Positions 8,563 through 17,165 of a stretch of 64,000 nucleotides of DNA are shown here, piece by piece. The stretch is taken from contig NZ_JADFFK010000007.1 of assembly GCF_015223355.1 (NCBI RefSeq), forward strand, positions 62,001 to 126,000, read 5' to 3'. The position numbers were made by a program, and so were the translations under genes. A model generated the notes under the pieces. The model saw only the letters and a program-made list of their open reading frames with translations. It made no database searches and was not told the DNA's origin. The stretch is from Salipiger mangrovisoli (GTDB taxonomy: Bacteria > Pseudomonadota > Alphaproteobacteria > Rhodobacterales > Rhodobacteraceae). Every line of letters starts with the position of its first letter. The stretch's first letter is position 1.

Positions 8563-10392
8563 TCAGATCTGGCGCACGGCACCCTTGGCGGCCGAGGTGG
8601 TCAGCGCGGCGTAGGCCTTCAGCGCCTTGGAGATCTTGCGCTTGCGCTTTTCCTCCGGCTGCCAGCCCTTCGCCTCGCGGACGGCGCGGCGCTCGGCGAT
8701 CACCGCGTCGTCCACCGCGAGGTGGATCTTGCGCTTCGGGATGTCGATCTCGATCAGATCGCCCTCTTCCACGAGGCCGATGGTGCCGCCTTCCGCCGCT
8801 TCCGGCGAGACGTGGCCGATCGACAGCCCCGAGGAGCCGCCCGAGAAACGGCCGTCGGTGACAAGCGCGCAATCCTTCCCGAGGCCCTTCGACTTCAGGT
8901 AGGAGGTCGGGTAGAGCATCTCCTGCATGCCCGGACCGCCGCGCGGACCCTCGTAGCGGATCAGCACCACGTCGCCCTTGTGCACCTTGCCGGTCAGGAT
9001 CGCGCTGACCGCGGTATCCTGCGATTCAAAGATGCGCGCGGGGCCGGTGAACTTCAGGATCGACTCGTCCACGCCCGCGGTCTTCACGATGCAGCCGTCC
9101 TCGGCGAGGTTGCCGTAGAGCACCGCAAGCCCGCCGTCCTTCGAGAAGGCGTGCTCGGCGTCGCGGATCACGCCCTTCTGCCGGTCGAGGTCGAGGCTGT
9201 CATAGCGCATCGACTGCGAGAAGGCCGTGGTCGAGCGCACGCCGCCCGGCGCGGCGCGGAAGAAGTCGTGCACCGATTCCGAGTTGGTGCGCGTCACGTC
9301 CCAGCGGTCGAGCGCATGGGCCATGGTCTCGGCGTGGACGGTGTAGACCGAGGTGTCGAGCAGCCCGGCGCGGTCGAGCTGGCCGAGGATCGACATGATG
9401 CCGCCGGCGCGGTGCACGTCTTCCATGTGCACGTCATCCTTGGCGGGCGCGACCTTGCACAGCACCGGCACGTTGCGCGACAGCCGGTCGATGTCGGTCA
9501 TGTCGAAGGGCACCTCGCCCTCGTTGGCGGCGGCCAGCAGGTGCAGCACGGTGTTGGTCGAGCCGCCCATGGCGATGTCGAGCGTCATGGCGTTCTCGAA
9601 GGCCTTCACCGTGGCGATCGAGCGCGGCAGCACCGAGGCATCGTCCTGCTCGTAGTAACGCTTGGCCAGATCGACGATCAGGTGGCCGGCCTCGACGAAG
9701 AGGCGCTGGCGGTCCGAGTGGGTGGCCAGCGTCGAGCCGTTGCCGGGCAGCGAGAGGCCAAGCGCCTCGGTCAGGCAGTTCATCGAGTTGGCGGTGAACA
9801 TGCCCGAGCACGACCCGCAGGTCGGGCAGGCGGCTTCCTCGATCGCCTGGACCTGCGCGTCGGTGTACTTGTCATCGGCGGCGGCGACCATGGCGTCGAC
9901 CAGGTCGAGCGCCCTCTCGGTGCCTTCCCAGTTGACCTTGCCGGCTTCCATCGGGCCGCCCGAGACGAAGACCACGGGGATGTTGAGCCGCATTGCGGCC
10001 ATCAGCATGCCGGGGGTGATCTTGTCGCAGTTCGAGATGCAGACCATCGCGTCGGCGCAATGCGCGTTGACCATGTATTCCACCGAGTCGGCGATGATCT
10101 CGCGCGAGGGCAGCGAGTAGAGCATGCCGTCGTGGCCCATGGCGATGCCGTCATCGACCGCGATGGTGTTGAATTCCTTGGCGACACCGCCGGCCTTTTC
10201 GACCTCGCGGGCGACCATCTGCCCGAGATCCTTCAGGTGCACGTGGCCCGGCACGAACTGGGTGAAGCTGTTCACGATGGCGATAATGGGCTTGTTCCAG
10301 TCGCCATCCGTCATGCCTGTGGCGCGCCACAGGCCGCGGGCGCCGGCCATGTTGCGGCCGTGGGTGGTGGTGCGGGAGCGATAGGCAGGCAT
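8563..10392 (-). CDS. ilvD: dihydroxy-acid dehydratase
   Basis: A 609-residue IlvD/Edd-family enzyme that dehydrates 2,3-dihydroxy-isovalerate and 2,3-dihydroxy-3-methylvalerate in valine and isoleucine synthesis. The iron-sulfur and active-site blocks are intact: [53 protein letters not shown] and TDGRFSGG. Length is normal. The ATG at 10392 has GAGGGG seven bases upstream. It stands alone: a terminator-like hairpin follows it, and 230 bp of non-coding sequence separates it from the next gene upstream. Phosphogluconate dehydratase is excluded by the ilvD-type signature. Confidence 0.96.
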   Translation of the reverse strand: MPAYRSRTTTHGRNMAGARGLWRATGMTDGDWNKPIIAIVNSFTQFVPGHVHLKDLGQMVAREVEKAGGVAKEFNTIAVDDGIAMGHDGMLYSLPSREIIADSVEYMVNAHCADAMVCISNCDKITPGMLMAAMRLNIPVVFVSGGPMEAGKVNWEGTERALDLVDAMVAAADDKYTDAQVQAIEEAACPTCGSCSGMFTANSMNCLTEALGLSLPGNGSTLATHSDRQRLFVEAGHLIVDLAKRYYEQDDASVLPRSIATVKAFENAMTLDIAMGGSTNTVLHLLAAANEGEVPFDMTDIDRLSRNVPVLCKVAPAKDDVHMEDVHRAGGIMSILGQLDRAGLLDTSVYTVHAETMAHALDRWDVTRTNSESVHDFFRAAPGGVRSTTAFSQSMRYDSLDLDRQKGVIRDAEHAFSKDGGLAVLYGNLAEDGCIVKTAGVDESILKFTGPARIFESQDTAVSAILTGKVHKGDVVLIRYEGPRGGPGMQEMLYPTSYLKSKGLGKDCALVTDGRFSGGSSGLSIGHVSPEAAEGGTIGLVEEGDLIEIDIPKRKIHLAVDDAVIAERRAVREAKGWQPEEKRKRKISKALKAYAALTTSAAKGAVRQI

Positions 10393-10622
10393 GGGGCATC
10401 CCCTCGGAGTTTGGATTACCGGGGGTGTTTAACGCTCTCGGGGGGCAGCGGCAAGGGCAAGGGGATGCCGCACTGCGGCGTTGCGCAAGAAGGTTGCGCC
10501 GCGTGGCTGTGTCTCTGCCCTAAAGTTCCCGTCGGTATCGGCGAAGAGGTGGTTTCTTTCCGGGTCTGCCGCGGCGGGTCTGCGCGGCCCGGACACGCGC
10601 CGGGCCCGGGGACCGCGCCGCA

Positions 10623-12020
10623 TTACCCGGCGCTACGCTTGCCCCGGCTCTTGGCACGCGCCGGCTTGGGGGCCACCTTCGCCTCGATATGCTCGATGAT
10701 CAGCCCCGAGATGTCCTTGCCCGAGACCTTCTCGATCCCTTCCAGACCGGGCGAGCTGTTCACCTCCAACACCTTCGGCCCATCGGCGCCGCGCAGCAGG
10801 TCCACGCCCGCCACGTCGAGCTTCATCGCCCGCGCCGCCTTGATGGCCACTTCGCGCTCGGTCTTGGAGATCCGCACCGGCTCGGCGGTGCCGCCCTGGT
10901 GCAGGTTCGATCGGAAGTCGTCGGGCTTGCCGCGGCGGCGCATGGTGGCCACCACCTTGCCGCCGACCACGAGGCAGCGGATGTCCTCGCCCGCGGCCTC
11001 CTTGACGAAGCTCTGCACGAGGAAGTCGGCCTTGAGCCCCTGGAAGGCGCTGATAACGCTCTCGGCGGCCTTCGGGGTCTCGGCCAGCACCACGCCCTTG
11101 CCCTGGCTGCTCTCCAGCAGCTTCAGCACCAGCGGCGCGCCGCCCACGAGATCCACAAGGTTGCCCGAATCCTTGGGGCTGCGGGCAAAGGCGGTGGTCG
11201 GCATGCCGATGCGGTGGCGCGCCAGCACCTGGTGCGCGTGCAGCTTGTCGCGCGAGACGGTGATGCCCTCGGAGCAGGCAAGGCAATAGGTGCCCATGCT
11301 CTCGAACTGGCGCACCACGGCGGTGCCGTAGCTGGTGATCGAGGCACCGATGCGCGGGATCACCGCGTCGTAGTGCGGCAGGCGGCGGCCGTCGTAATGC
11401 ACCTCGCCGCCGACCGCGCGGATGTTCATGTAGCAACGAGAGGTGTCGATCACCTCCATCGTATGGCCACGGTGTTCGGCAGCCTCGATCAGCTTGCGGG
11501 TGGAATAATTGTCGGGCTCGCGGGTGAGCACCGCGAGGCGCAGGGCGCGGCGGTGCTGCTTGTGGCGCGGGATGCCGTGGTAGGCATCGAAATCGAGCTC
11601 CGGCTGCTGCAAGCGGTGACTGGGCGAGACCACCATGTCGTCAAGCAGCGCGCTGCGGCCGAGCAGCATCCGGTAGGCCATGCTGCCGCGGTCGGTGAGG
11701 GTGATCTCGATCGGCCAGCTGCGTGTGCCCATGCTGACCTCGGTCTCGATGACGAAGCGCAGCTCTGTCTCGCCGTTGGACGAGGTCACCTCGCGCCGGT
11801 CCTTGAGCGGGGCCGAGCAGATGATCTCGAGACCCGGCTCCTGCGGATCGGGGTGGATGGCGAAGCGCACCATCGGCTTGTCGGCGGAGCCGAAGGGCTC
11901 GATCGCGAAGGCGTGCAGCGCCGATGTCCGCGCGCCGGTATCGACCTTGGCGCGGATCGCGGGCAGGCCGAGGCCGGGCAGGGCAAGCCATTCTTCCCAT
12001 CCAAGCGTGAACTGCGTCAT
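10623..12020 (-). CDS. RimB-like retropepsin domain fused to RimK-like ATP-grasp ligase
   Basis: A 465-residue two-domain protein. Residues 1-140 match the RimB/DUF785 ATP-dependent zinc protease family, an aspartic-protease fold with the DTGA motif at 27-30 and a C-terminal LLGRSAL strand. Residues 155-450 are a RimK-type ATP-grasp ligase ([16 protein letters not shown] near 275, GVDLLRG and [12 protein letters not shown] near the end). RimK adds glutamates to ribosomal protein S6, and RimB is its protease partner, so this may be one chain that both adds and removes residues. The last residues are Lys/Arg-rich and could bind RNA. A GAAGGAGG element precedes the ATG at 12020. Target protein and amino acid are unknown. 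Confidence 0.85.
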   Translation of the reverse strand: MTQFTLGWEEWLALPGLGLPAIRAKVDTGARTSALHAFAIEPFGSADKPMVRFAIHPDPQEPGLEIICSAPLKDRREVTSSNGETELRFVIETEVSMGTRSWPIEITLTDRGSMAYRMLLGRSALLDDMVVSPSHRLQQPELDFDAYHGIPRHKQHRRALRLAVLTREPDNYSTRKLIEAAEHRGHTMEVIDTSRCYMNIRAVGGEVHYDGRRLPHYDAVIPRIGASITSYGTAVVRQFESMGTYCLACSEGITVSRDKLHAHQVLARHRIGMPTTAFARSPKDSGNLVDLVGGAPLVLKLLESSQGKGVVLAETPKAAESVISAFQGLKADFLVQSFVKEAAGEDIRCLVVGGKVVATMRRRGKPDDFRSNLHQGGTAEPVRISKTEREVAIKAARAMKLDVAGVDLLRGADGPKVLEVNSSPGLEGIEKVSGKDISGLIIEHIEAKVAPKPARAKSRGKRSAG

Positions 12021-12205
12021 GTCTACCTCCTTCGCGGGCCGGGGTCGGATTGACGGCCTCTATCCGCGCAATGTGACAGGCGCAATACGGCACGCGGCGC
12101 TCCCGCAAGGGAACGCTCAATTCGACGGTCCTTGACGTAGCGGCGGTATGGCAGAGGGCAACGCGGGCGGCACGATGTCCTTGCCGGGACCGCGCCCGCG
12201 GCGGC

Positions 12206-13165
12206 TCAGGCGCTGGCGATCATCTCGGACTGGCGCACGATCACCTCGGCCTGCTTGATCGAGGCGATGTCCACCAACCGGCCCTTGTAGACCGTCGCGC
12301 CCTCGCCCTTGGCCTTGGCGGCCTCCATGGCGGCGAGGATCTCGCGCGCCTCGGTCACCGCGCCCTCGGAGGGGGTGAAGACCTCGTTGGCCAGTGCCAC
12401 CTGCTTTGGGTGGATCGCCCATTTGCCGACCATGCCCAGCGTCGCCGAGCGCAGCGCCTGCGCGCGGAAGCCCTCGTCATCCGAGAAATCGCCGAAGGGC
12501 CCGTCGACCGGCAGCACGCCATGGGTGCGGCAGGCGGCGACGATGGCGGCCTGCGCCCAGTGCCACGGGTCGGACCAGTGCTTCGCGCCGTCGTGCAGCA
12601 TGTAGTAATTCTCCTGCGTGCCGCCGATGCCGGTGGTCGCCATGCCCATCGAGGCGGCGAAATCCGCCGCGCCGAGGCTCATCGCCTCGAGCCGGGGCGA
12701 GCCGGCGGCGATCTCCTCGACATGGGCGATGCCGGCGGCGCTTTCGATGATCACCTCGAACTTGATCGGCTTGGTCCGGCCCTTGGCGCGTTCCACCGCG
12801 GTCACCAGAGCATCGACGGCATAGAGGTCGGCGGCGCAGCCCACTTTCGGGATCATGATCTGGTCGATCCGGTCGCTGGCCTGCTCCAGAAGGTCCACCA
12901 CGTCGCGGTACCAATAGGGCGTGTCGAGCCCGTTGATGCGCACCGACAGCGTCTTCTTGCCCCAGTCGATATCGCCGATGGCCTCTATGATATTGGCGCG
13001 GGCACTATCCTTGTCGTCCGGGGCCACGGAATCCTCGAGGTCGAGGTTGATCACATCCGCGGCCGAGGCGGCCATCTTCTCGAAGATCGCCGGGCGCGAG
13101 CCGGGGCCGAAGAGCTGGCAGCGGTTCGGACGGGCAGGCGCGGCGGGCTGGATGCGAAAGCTCAT
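12206..13165 (-). CDS. mcl1: L-malyl-CoA/beta-methylmalyl-CoA lyase
   Basis: A 319-residue HpcH/HpaI-CitE superfamily protein whose N-terminus and length match Rhodobacter Mcl1. Visible features are the conserved NLDLEDSV strand (residues 40-46, acidic metal-binding region), the SVRINGLDT Arg, EVIIESAAG and the C-terminal GKWAIHPKQV. It reversibly splits L-malyl-CoA to acetyl-CoA and glyoxylate and beta-methylmalyl-CoA to propionyl-CoA and glyoxylate in the ethylmalonyl-CoA pathway, giving acetate and C1/C2 assimilation without isocitrate lyase. AAAGGAG lies eight bases before the ATG at 13165. The next gene is divergent after 310 bp. Confidence 0.92.
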   Translation of the reverse strand: MSFRIQPAAPARPNRCQLFGPGSRPAIFEKMAASAADVINLDLEDSVAPDDKDSARANIIEAIGDIDWGKKTLSVRINGLDTPYWYRDVVDLLEQASDRIDQIMIPKVGCAADLYAVDALVTAVERAKGRTKPIKFEVIIESAAGIAHVEEIAAGSPRLEAMSLGAADFAASMGMATTGIGGTQENYYMLHDGAKHWSDPWHWAQAAIVAACRTHGVLPVDGPFGDFSDDEGFRAQALRSATLGMVGKWAIHPKQVALANEVFTPSEGAVTEAREILAAMEAAKAKGEGATVYKGRLVDIASIKQAEVIVRQSEMIASA

Positions 13166-13475
13166 TCGGTGGGCTCCTTTGGGTAATGAAATTACACATG
13201 TGGTGATGCGAGGGTTATTAAATTGCGCGGTGCCGCGCAATAGAAATTTGCCGCGCTGCGGCGCAAGCGTTGCGTGGCGCGACCGGAGACCATGCACGAT
13301 TCTTCGGCGGCAACGCAGAAAAGCGTGGAATTTTGGCGTCACGCCGGGTGCTGGCGTTCAAATCGAGACGAATTTGCGCGCCACACAGGGCAGAGTGAGC
13401 GTCGAGAGCCAAGGCGGGGCCGCCTCCCATCGAACGCCCCGCGAGACAGCATACACGAGTACAGGGAATACAAGA
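13166..13475. other. Divergent intergenic region between mcl1 and dgcN
   Basis: No convincing gene is present in these 310 bp. The region must hold promoters for both flanking genes. It contains the perfect palindrome at 13222-13241, listed separately, and an imperfect TTGC...GCAA repeat at 13248-13266. Sequence nearer dgcN shows nothing I can name. Confidence 0.6.
13222..13241. promoter_or_regulatory. 20-bp perfect palindrome, candidate operator
   Basis: ATTGCGCGG-TG-CCGCGCAAT has perfect 9-bp arms around two bases. It lies 57 bp upstream of the mcl1 start, where a repressor or activator of mcl1 would bind. Flanking sequence is AT-richer than the surroundings. Its binding protein is unknown. 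Confidence 0.5.
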
Positions 13476-14477
13476 ATGATCGAGACGCCGTACCTCCTCT
13501 TCCTCGGTGACGCTCCCGACGGCCTGGCCGCCAAGGTGGCCCAGGGCATCAAGGACTGGCGCCCCGAGAACTGCGTCGGCCAGTTCCGCCTCGACGGCTG
13601 CAAGGCCGACCTCGGGCTGCAGGACATGACCCTCGCCGAAGCCAAGGCCGCCGGTGCCAAGACGCTGGTGATCGGCGTCGCCAACCGCGGCGGCGTGATT
13701 TCCCAGACCTGGAAGAAGGTGCTTGTCGAGGCGCTGGAAGAAGGTTTCGACCTTGCCTCGGGCCTGCACAACCTGCTGCGCAACGAGGAAGACCTTGCCG
13801 CCGTGGCCAAGGCCACCGGCCAAACGCTGCACGACGTGCGCATCCCCTCGGTACAATACCCGATCGCCAACGGCGAGAAGCGCACCGGCAAGCGCCTGCT
13901 GGCGGTGGGCACCGACTGCTCGGTTGGCAAGATGTACACCGCGCTCGCGATGGACGCCTGCATGCGCGAGAAGGGCATGAAATCGACCTTCCGCGCCACC
14001 GGCCAGACCGGCATCCTGATCACCGGCGACGGCGTGCCGCTCGACGCGGTCATCGCCGATTTCATGGCCGGCTCGATCGAATACCTCACCCCCGACAACG
14101 ATGCCGATCACTGGGACATCATCGAGGGCCAGGGCTCGCTGTTCCACGTCTCCTACTCGGGCGTGACGCTTGCGCTGATCCACGGCGGCCAGCCGGATGC
14201 GCTGGTGCTCTGCCACGAGCCGACCCGCACGCACATGCGCGGCCTGCCGGGTTACAAGCTGCCGACGCTGGAAGCGGTACGCGACACCGCGCTGGCGATG
14301 GCCAAGGTCGGCAACCCCGACTGCAAGGTGATCGGCGTGTCGATCAACACCCAGCACATGGGCGACGAGGAGGCCAAGGCCTATTGCGCCGAGGTCGAGG
14401 AAAGCCTGGGGCTGCCCTGCGTCGATCCGTTCCGCCACGGTGCCGAGCGCCTGGTCGAGGCGCTGGCCGTGGTCTGA
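13476..14477 (+). CDS. dgcN: D-glutamate N-acetyltransferase (DUF1611)
   Basis: A 333-residue DUF1611-family protein with a P-loop-like GTDCSVGKM (about residue 150) and the conserved segments RATGQTGILITGDG, DWIIEGQGSL-like DIIEGQGSLFH and CHEPTRTHMRG. DUF1611 members next to a dipeptide-epimerase-like gene have been characterised as DgcN, which acetylates D-glutamate so that DgcA can racemise it to N-acetyl-L-glutamate. The next gene fits DgcA. The start was chosen for N-terminal match to the family; no strong ribosome-binding site is seen. An older alternative is a P-loop NTPase of unknown function. Confidence 0.82.
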   Translation: MIETPYLLFLGDAPDGLAAKVAQGIKDWRPENCVGQFRLDGCKADLGLQDMTLAEAKAAGAKTLVIGVANRGGVISQTWKKVLVEALEEGFDLASGLHNLLRNEEDLAAVAKATGQTLHDVRIPSVQYPIANGEKRTGKRLLAVGTDCSVGKMYTALAMDACMREKGMKSTFRATGQTGILITGDGVPLDAVIADFMAGSIEYLTPDNDADHWDIIEGQGSLFHVSYSGVTLALIHGGQPDALVLCHEPTRTHMRGLPGYKLPTLEAVRDTALAMAKVGNPDCKVIGVSINTQHMGDEEAKAYCAEVEESLGLPCVDPFRHGAERLVEALAVV

Positions 14478-14502
14478 GCCGTCTGGCAGACTGATCAAAT
14501 CA

Positions 14503-14533
14503 CCCCCGGCGGCGGCGCTTCCGGCGCCGGGGG
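14503..14533 (+). terminator. Strong hairpin between dgcN and dgcA
   Basis: A perfect 9-bp stem CCCCCGGCG/CGCCGGGGG with a 13-nt loop, followed by TTGG and a short AT stretch. It could end some dgcN transcripts or lower dgcA expression, since dgcA follows only 36 bp later on the same strand with no other clear promoter. Confidence 0.55.
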
Positions 14534-14568
14534 TTGGCGTATTTATGGAACAATGAAAGGGGCAGGGT

Positions 14569-15534
14569 TTGAGCATCGAGGTCACCCGCGACACCTTCAG
14601 GCTGGCGCAGGTCTTCACCATCTCGCGCGGCAGCCGCACCGAGGCACATGTGATCACCGTGAAGATCAGCCGCGGCGGTTTCACCGGCTACGGCGAATGC
14701 GTGCCCTACGCGCGCTACGACGAGACGCTGGACAGCGTCGAGGCACAGATCCGCTCGCTGCCGCAGGATGTGACCCGCGCGGCGCTGCAGGAGCTGCTGC
14801 CCTCGGGCGCGGCGCGCAACGCCGTTGACTGCGCGCTCTGGGATCTCGAGGCCAAGACCGCCGGCAAGCGGGTCTGGGAGCTGCTGGGCCTGCCTGCGCC
14901 GCAGCCCGAGGTGACCGCCTACACGCTGTCGCTCGCGGCTCCGGAAGAGATGCGGGCGCAGGCCGCGAAGAACGCCTTCCGTCCGCTGCTGAAAGTCAAG
15001 CTCGGCACCCCCGAGGACCTGCCGCGGCTCGAGGCCGTGCGCGCCGGCGCGCCCGACAGCACGATCATCGTCGACGCCAACGAGGGCTGGACACCGGAGG
15101 TCTACGCCGATCTTGCGCCGCACCTTCAGCGCCTCGGCGTCGCCATGGTCGAGCAGCCGCTGCCCGCGGGCGCGGATGATGCGCTTCTCGGCATGGACCG
15201 CCCGGTGCCGATCTGCGCCGACGAGAGCTGCCACGACCGGGCCTCGCTGCCGAAGCTCAAGGGCAAGTACGACATCGTCAACATCAAGCTCGACAAGACC
15301 GGCGGGCTGACAGAGGCGCTGGACCTGCTCGAGGCGGCCAAGGCCGAGGGTTACGGCATCTTCGTCGGCTGCATGGTGGGCAGCTCGCTCGCCATGGCGC
15401 CGGCGGTGATCGTGGCGCAGGGCGCGGACTACGTCGATCTCGACGCGCCGCTGCTGCTCGGCGAGGACCGCGAGCACGCGATGCTCTACGACGCGGCGGG
15501 CGTGCACGCCCCCGAGGCGGCGCTCTGGGGCTGA
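14569..15534 (+). CDS. dgcA: N-acetyl-D-glutamate racemase / dipeptide epimerase family
   Basis: A 321-residue enolase-superfamily enzyme of the muconate-lactonising group. The catalytic set is complete: K142-V-K144 base, metal ligands D169, E195 and D218, and the opposite Lys K240. Annotation by family alone would be L-Ala-D/L-Glu epimerase. Next to dgcN it is more likely the N-acetyl-D-glutamate racemase of D-glutamate breakdown. It starts with TTG at 14569, supported by AGGGGCAGG just upstream and by alignment of the first strand (VTRDTFRLA...FTISRGSRTE) with the family. Confidence 0.82.
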   Translation: MSIEVTRDTFRLAQVFTISRGSRTEAHVITVKISRGGFTGYGECVPYARYDETLDSVEAQIRSLPQDVTRAALQELLPSGAARNAVDCALWDLEAKTAGKRVWELLGLPAPQPEVTAYTLSLAAPEEMRAQAAKNAFRPLLKVKLGTPEDLPRLEAVRAGAPDSTIIVDANEGWTPEVYADLAPHLQRLGVAMVEQPLPAGADDALLGMDRPVPICADESCHDRASLPKLKGKYDIVNIKLDKTGGLTEALDLLEAAKAEGYGIFVGCMVGSSLAMAPAVIVAQGADYVDLDAPLLLGEDREHAMLYDAAGVHAPEAALWG

Positions 15535-15658
15535 GCCGAGGCGCCATAAACCCGACCGAGATGACGGGCGGTCCGCGCGGGGAAAATTGACCGGGCGGGC
15601 TTGACCCCGGGTCCGCTTTGGCGGAACTGACCCACAGCGACTTATGGAGAGAGCTGCA

Positions 15659-16519
15659 ATGCGCACCGTTTACGTCAATGGCGAGTACCTGCCCGAGACC
15701 GAGGCCAAGGTGTCGATCTTCGACCGGGCCTTCCTGATGGCCGATGGGGTTTACGAGGTGACCTCGGTTCTTGGCGGCAAGCTGATCGATTTCGACGGCC
15801 ACGCCAGGCGTCTCGCCCGCTCGCTGGCGGAGCTGGACATGAAGGCGCCCTGCACCGAGGACGAGCTGCTGGCGATCCACCGCGAGCTGGTGGCGCGCAA
15901 CGAGATCACCGACGGCCTGGTCTACCTGCAGGTCACCCGCGGCTCCGCCGGCGACCGTGACTTCGCCTTCCCCGATCCCGAGACCACCGAGCCCACGCTG
16001 GTGCTCTTCACCCAGAACAAGCCCGGCCTCGCCGACAACCCGGCGGCCAAGGCCGGCATCAAGGTGATCTCGATCGAGGACATCCGCTGGGGCCGCCGCG
16101 ACATCAAGACCGTGCAGCTGCTCTACCCGTCGATGGCCAAGATGGCCGCCAAGAAGGCCGGCTGCGACGACGCCTGGTTCGTCGAGGATGGCAAGGTGAC
16201 CGAGGGCTCGTCGAACAACGCCTATATCGTCAAGGGCGGCAAGATCATCACCCGCGAGCTCTCGACCGACATCCTGCACGGCATCACCCGCGCCGCCGTG
16301 CTGCGCTGCGCCAAGGAAGCGCAGATGGAGGTGGAGGAGCGGAGTTTCTCGATCGACGAGGCCAAGGAAGCCGATGAGGCTTTCGTCACCTCGGCGTCGA
16401 GCTTCGTGATGCCGGTGGTCGAGGTTGACGGGGCCAAGGTCGGCACCGGCACGCCGGGCCCTGTCGCCGCGCGGCTGCGCGAGATCTACCTCGAGGAAAG
16501 CCTGAAGGCGGCGGTCTGA
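15659..16519 (+). CDS. dat: D-amino-acid aminotransferase
   Basis: A 286-residue fold-type IV PLP aminotransferase. The Schiff-base Lys is K150 in RRDIKTVQLL. Other landmarks are the N-terminal FDRAFLMADGVYEV, the EGSSNNAYIV phosphate-binding loop and the terminal TSASSFVMPVVEVDG. The motifs favour the D-alanine type over branched-chain IlvE. GGAGAG lies seven bases before the ATG at 15659; the in-frame ATG at 15644 lacks such a site. With dgcN and dgcA it suggests use of D-amino acids, possibly from peptidoglycan. A terminator follows at 16544. Confidence 0.87.
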   Translation: MRTVYVNGEYLPETEAKVSIFDRAFLMADGVYEVTSVLGGKLIDFDGHARRLARSLAELDMKAPCTEDELLAIHRELVARNEITDGLVYLQVTRGSAGDRDFAFPDPETTEPTLVLFTQNKPGLADNPAAKAGIKVISIEDIRWGRRDIKTVQLLYPSMAKMAAKKAGCDDAWFVEDGKVTEGSSNNAYIVKGGKIITRELSTDILHGITRAAVLRCAKEAQMEVEERSFSIDEAKEADEAFVTSASSFVMPVVEVDGAKVGTGTPGPVAARLREIYLEESLKAAV

Positions 16520-16543
16520 GGTTTCGCCTTCTGATGTGCGAAG

Positions 16544-16573
16544 GGCGCCGTTCCGCAGGGGGCGGCGCCTTTT
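16544..16573 (+). terminator. Rho-independent terminator after dat
   Basis: A perfect 7-bp stem GGCGCCG/CGGCGCC with a 12-nt loop is followed directly by TTTT. It closes the dgcN-dgcA-dat group. Confidence 0.75.
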
Positions 16574-16639
16574 CCATGTGAGGCTGACAACCGGTGGCGG
16601 CCGGCGGGAGCGGCCGAACGCGGAGATGACCTGCGGCGC

Positions 16640-17098
16640 TCACGCCCCGGAGCCGGTGCCCCCGCGGTACATGGTGATGCGCCGCGAGGCCTGGAAGCCG
16701 AACTTCCGGTAAAAGCGGGTCAGCGCCTGATCCTGCTCGGCCTGCGGCGTGATCACCAGCACCGTCTCGCGTGCGCCACGGTCGTGCGCCCAGTCGAGTA
16801 CCGCCGCGACCAGCAACCGCGACCACCCCAGTCCCCGGTGACCGGGGCTCACGTAGAGGTCCTCGAGCTCGGCCGACCAGCCGAATTCCACGCCGAAGGT
16901 GAGGCTCCCCGAGGACATGCCGGCCAGCTCGCTGCCTGTGTCGGCCACGAAGATGCAGGCCCGCGGATCGCCGAGCATCACCGACAGGTTCCCGGCGATG
17001 GCGGGCGGTGGTGTGGCGATGCCGTCCTCGCGGAAGAAGGCGGTGTAGAGGGCGCGGAGCGCGGCGAGGTCGGACGGCTTGGCGGGCCGGATGATCAT
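16640..17098 (-). CDS. GNAT-family N-acetyltransferase
   Basis: A 152-residue single-domain GNAT acetyltransferase. The N-terminus MIIRPAKPSDLAALRALY and the acetyl-CoA loop in the VSPGHRGLGWSRLL segment (the Q/R-x-x-G-x-G/A region) are typical, followed by FYRKFGFQ near the C-terminus. The acceptor cannot be told from sequence. The start at 17098 is set by homology; upstream in-frame sequence is Pro/Arg-rich and overlaps the neighbouring leader. It lies 67 bp downstream of the flavoprotein gene on the same strand and may be co-transcribed with it. Confidence 0.82.
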   Translation of the reverse strand: MIIRPAKPSDLAALRALYTAFFREDGIATPPPAIAGNLSVMLGDPRACIFVADTGSELAGMSSGSLTFGVEFGWSAELEDLYVSPGHRGLGWSRLLVAAVLDWAHDRGARETVLVITPQAEQDQALTRFYRKFGFQASRRITMYRGGTGSGA

Positions 17099-17165
17099 GA
17101 TCTGTCCCGGGGCAAGGGCGGAAGGGGCCCGCGGAGCGCCGGGGCAGGCGCGACCGGAGCCGCGA

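Noticed and set aside
8083-11289. Open plus-strand frame of over 1000 codons
   Set aside because: It lies antisense to ilvD and the RimB-RimK fusion, whose families are certain. High GC makes long shadow frames, and the translation has no recognisable domain.
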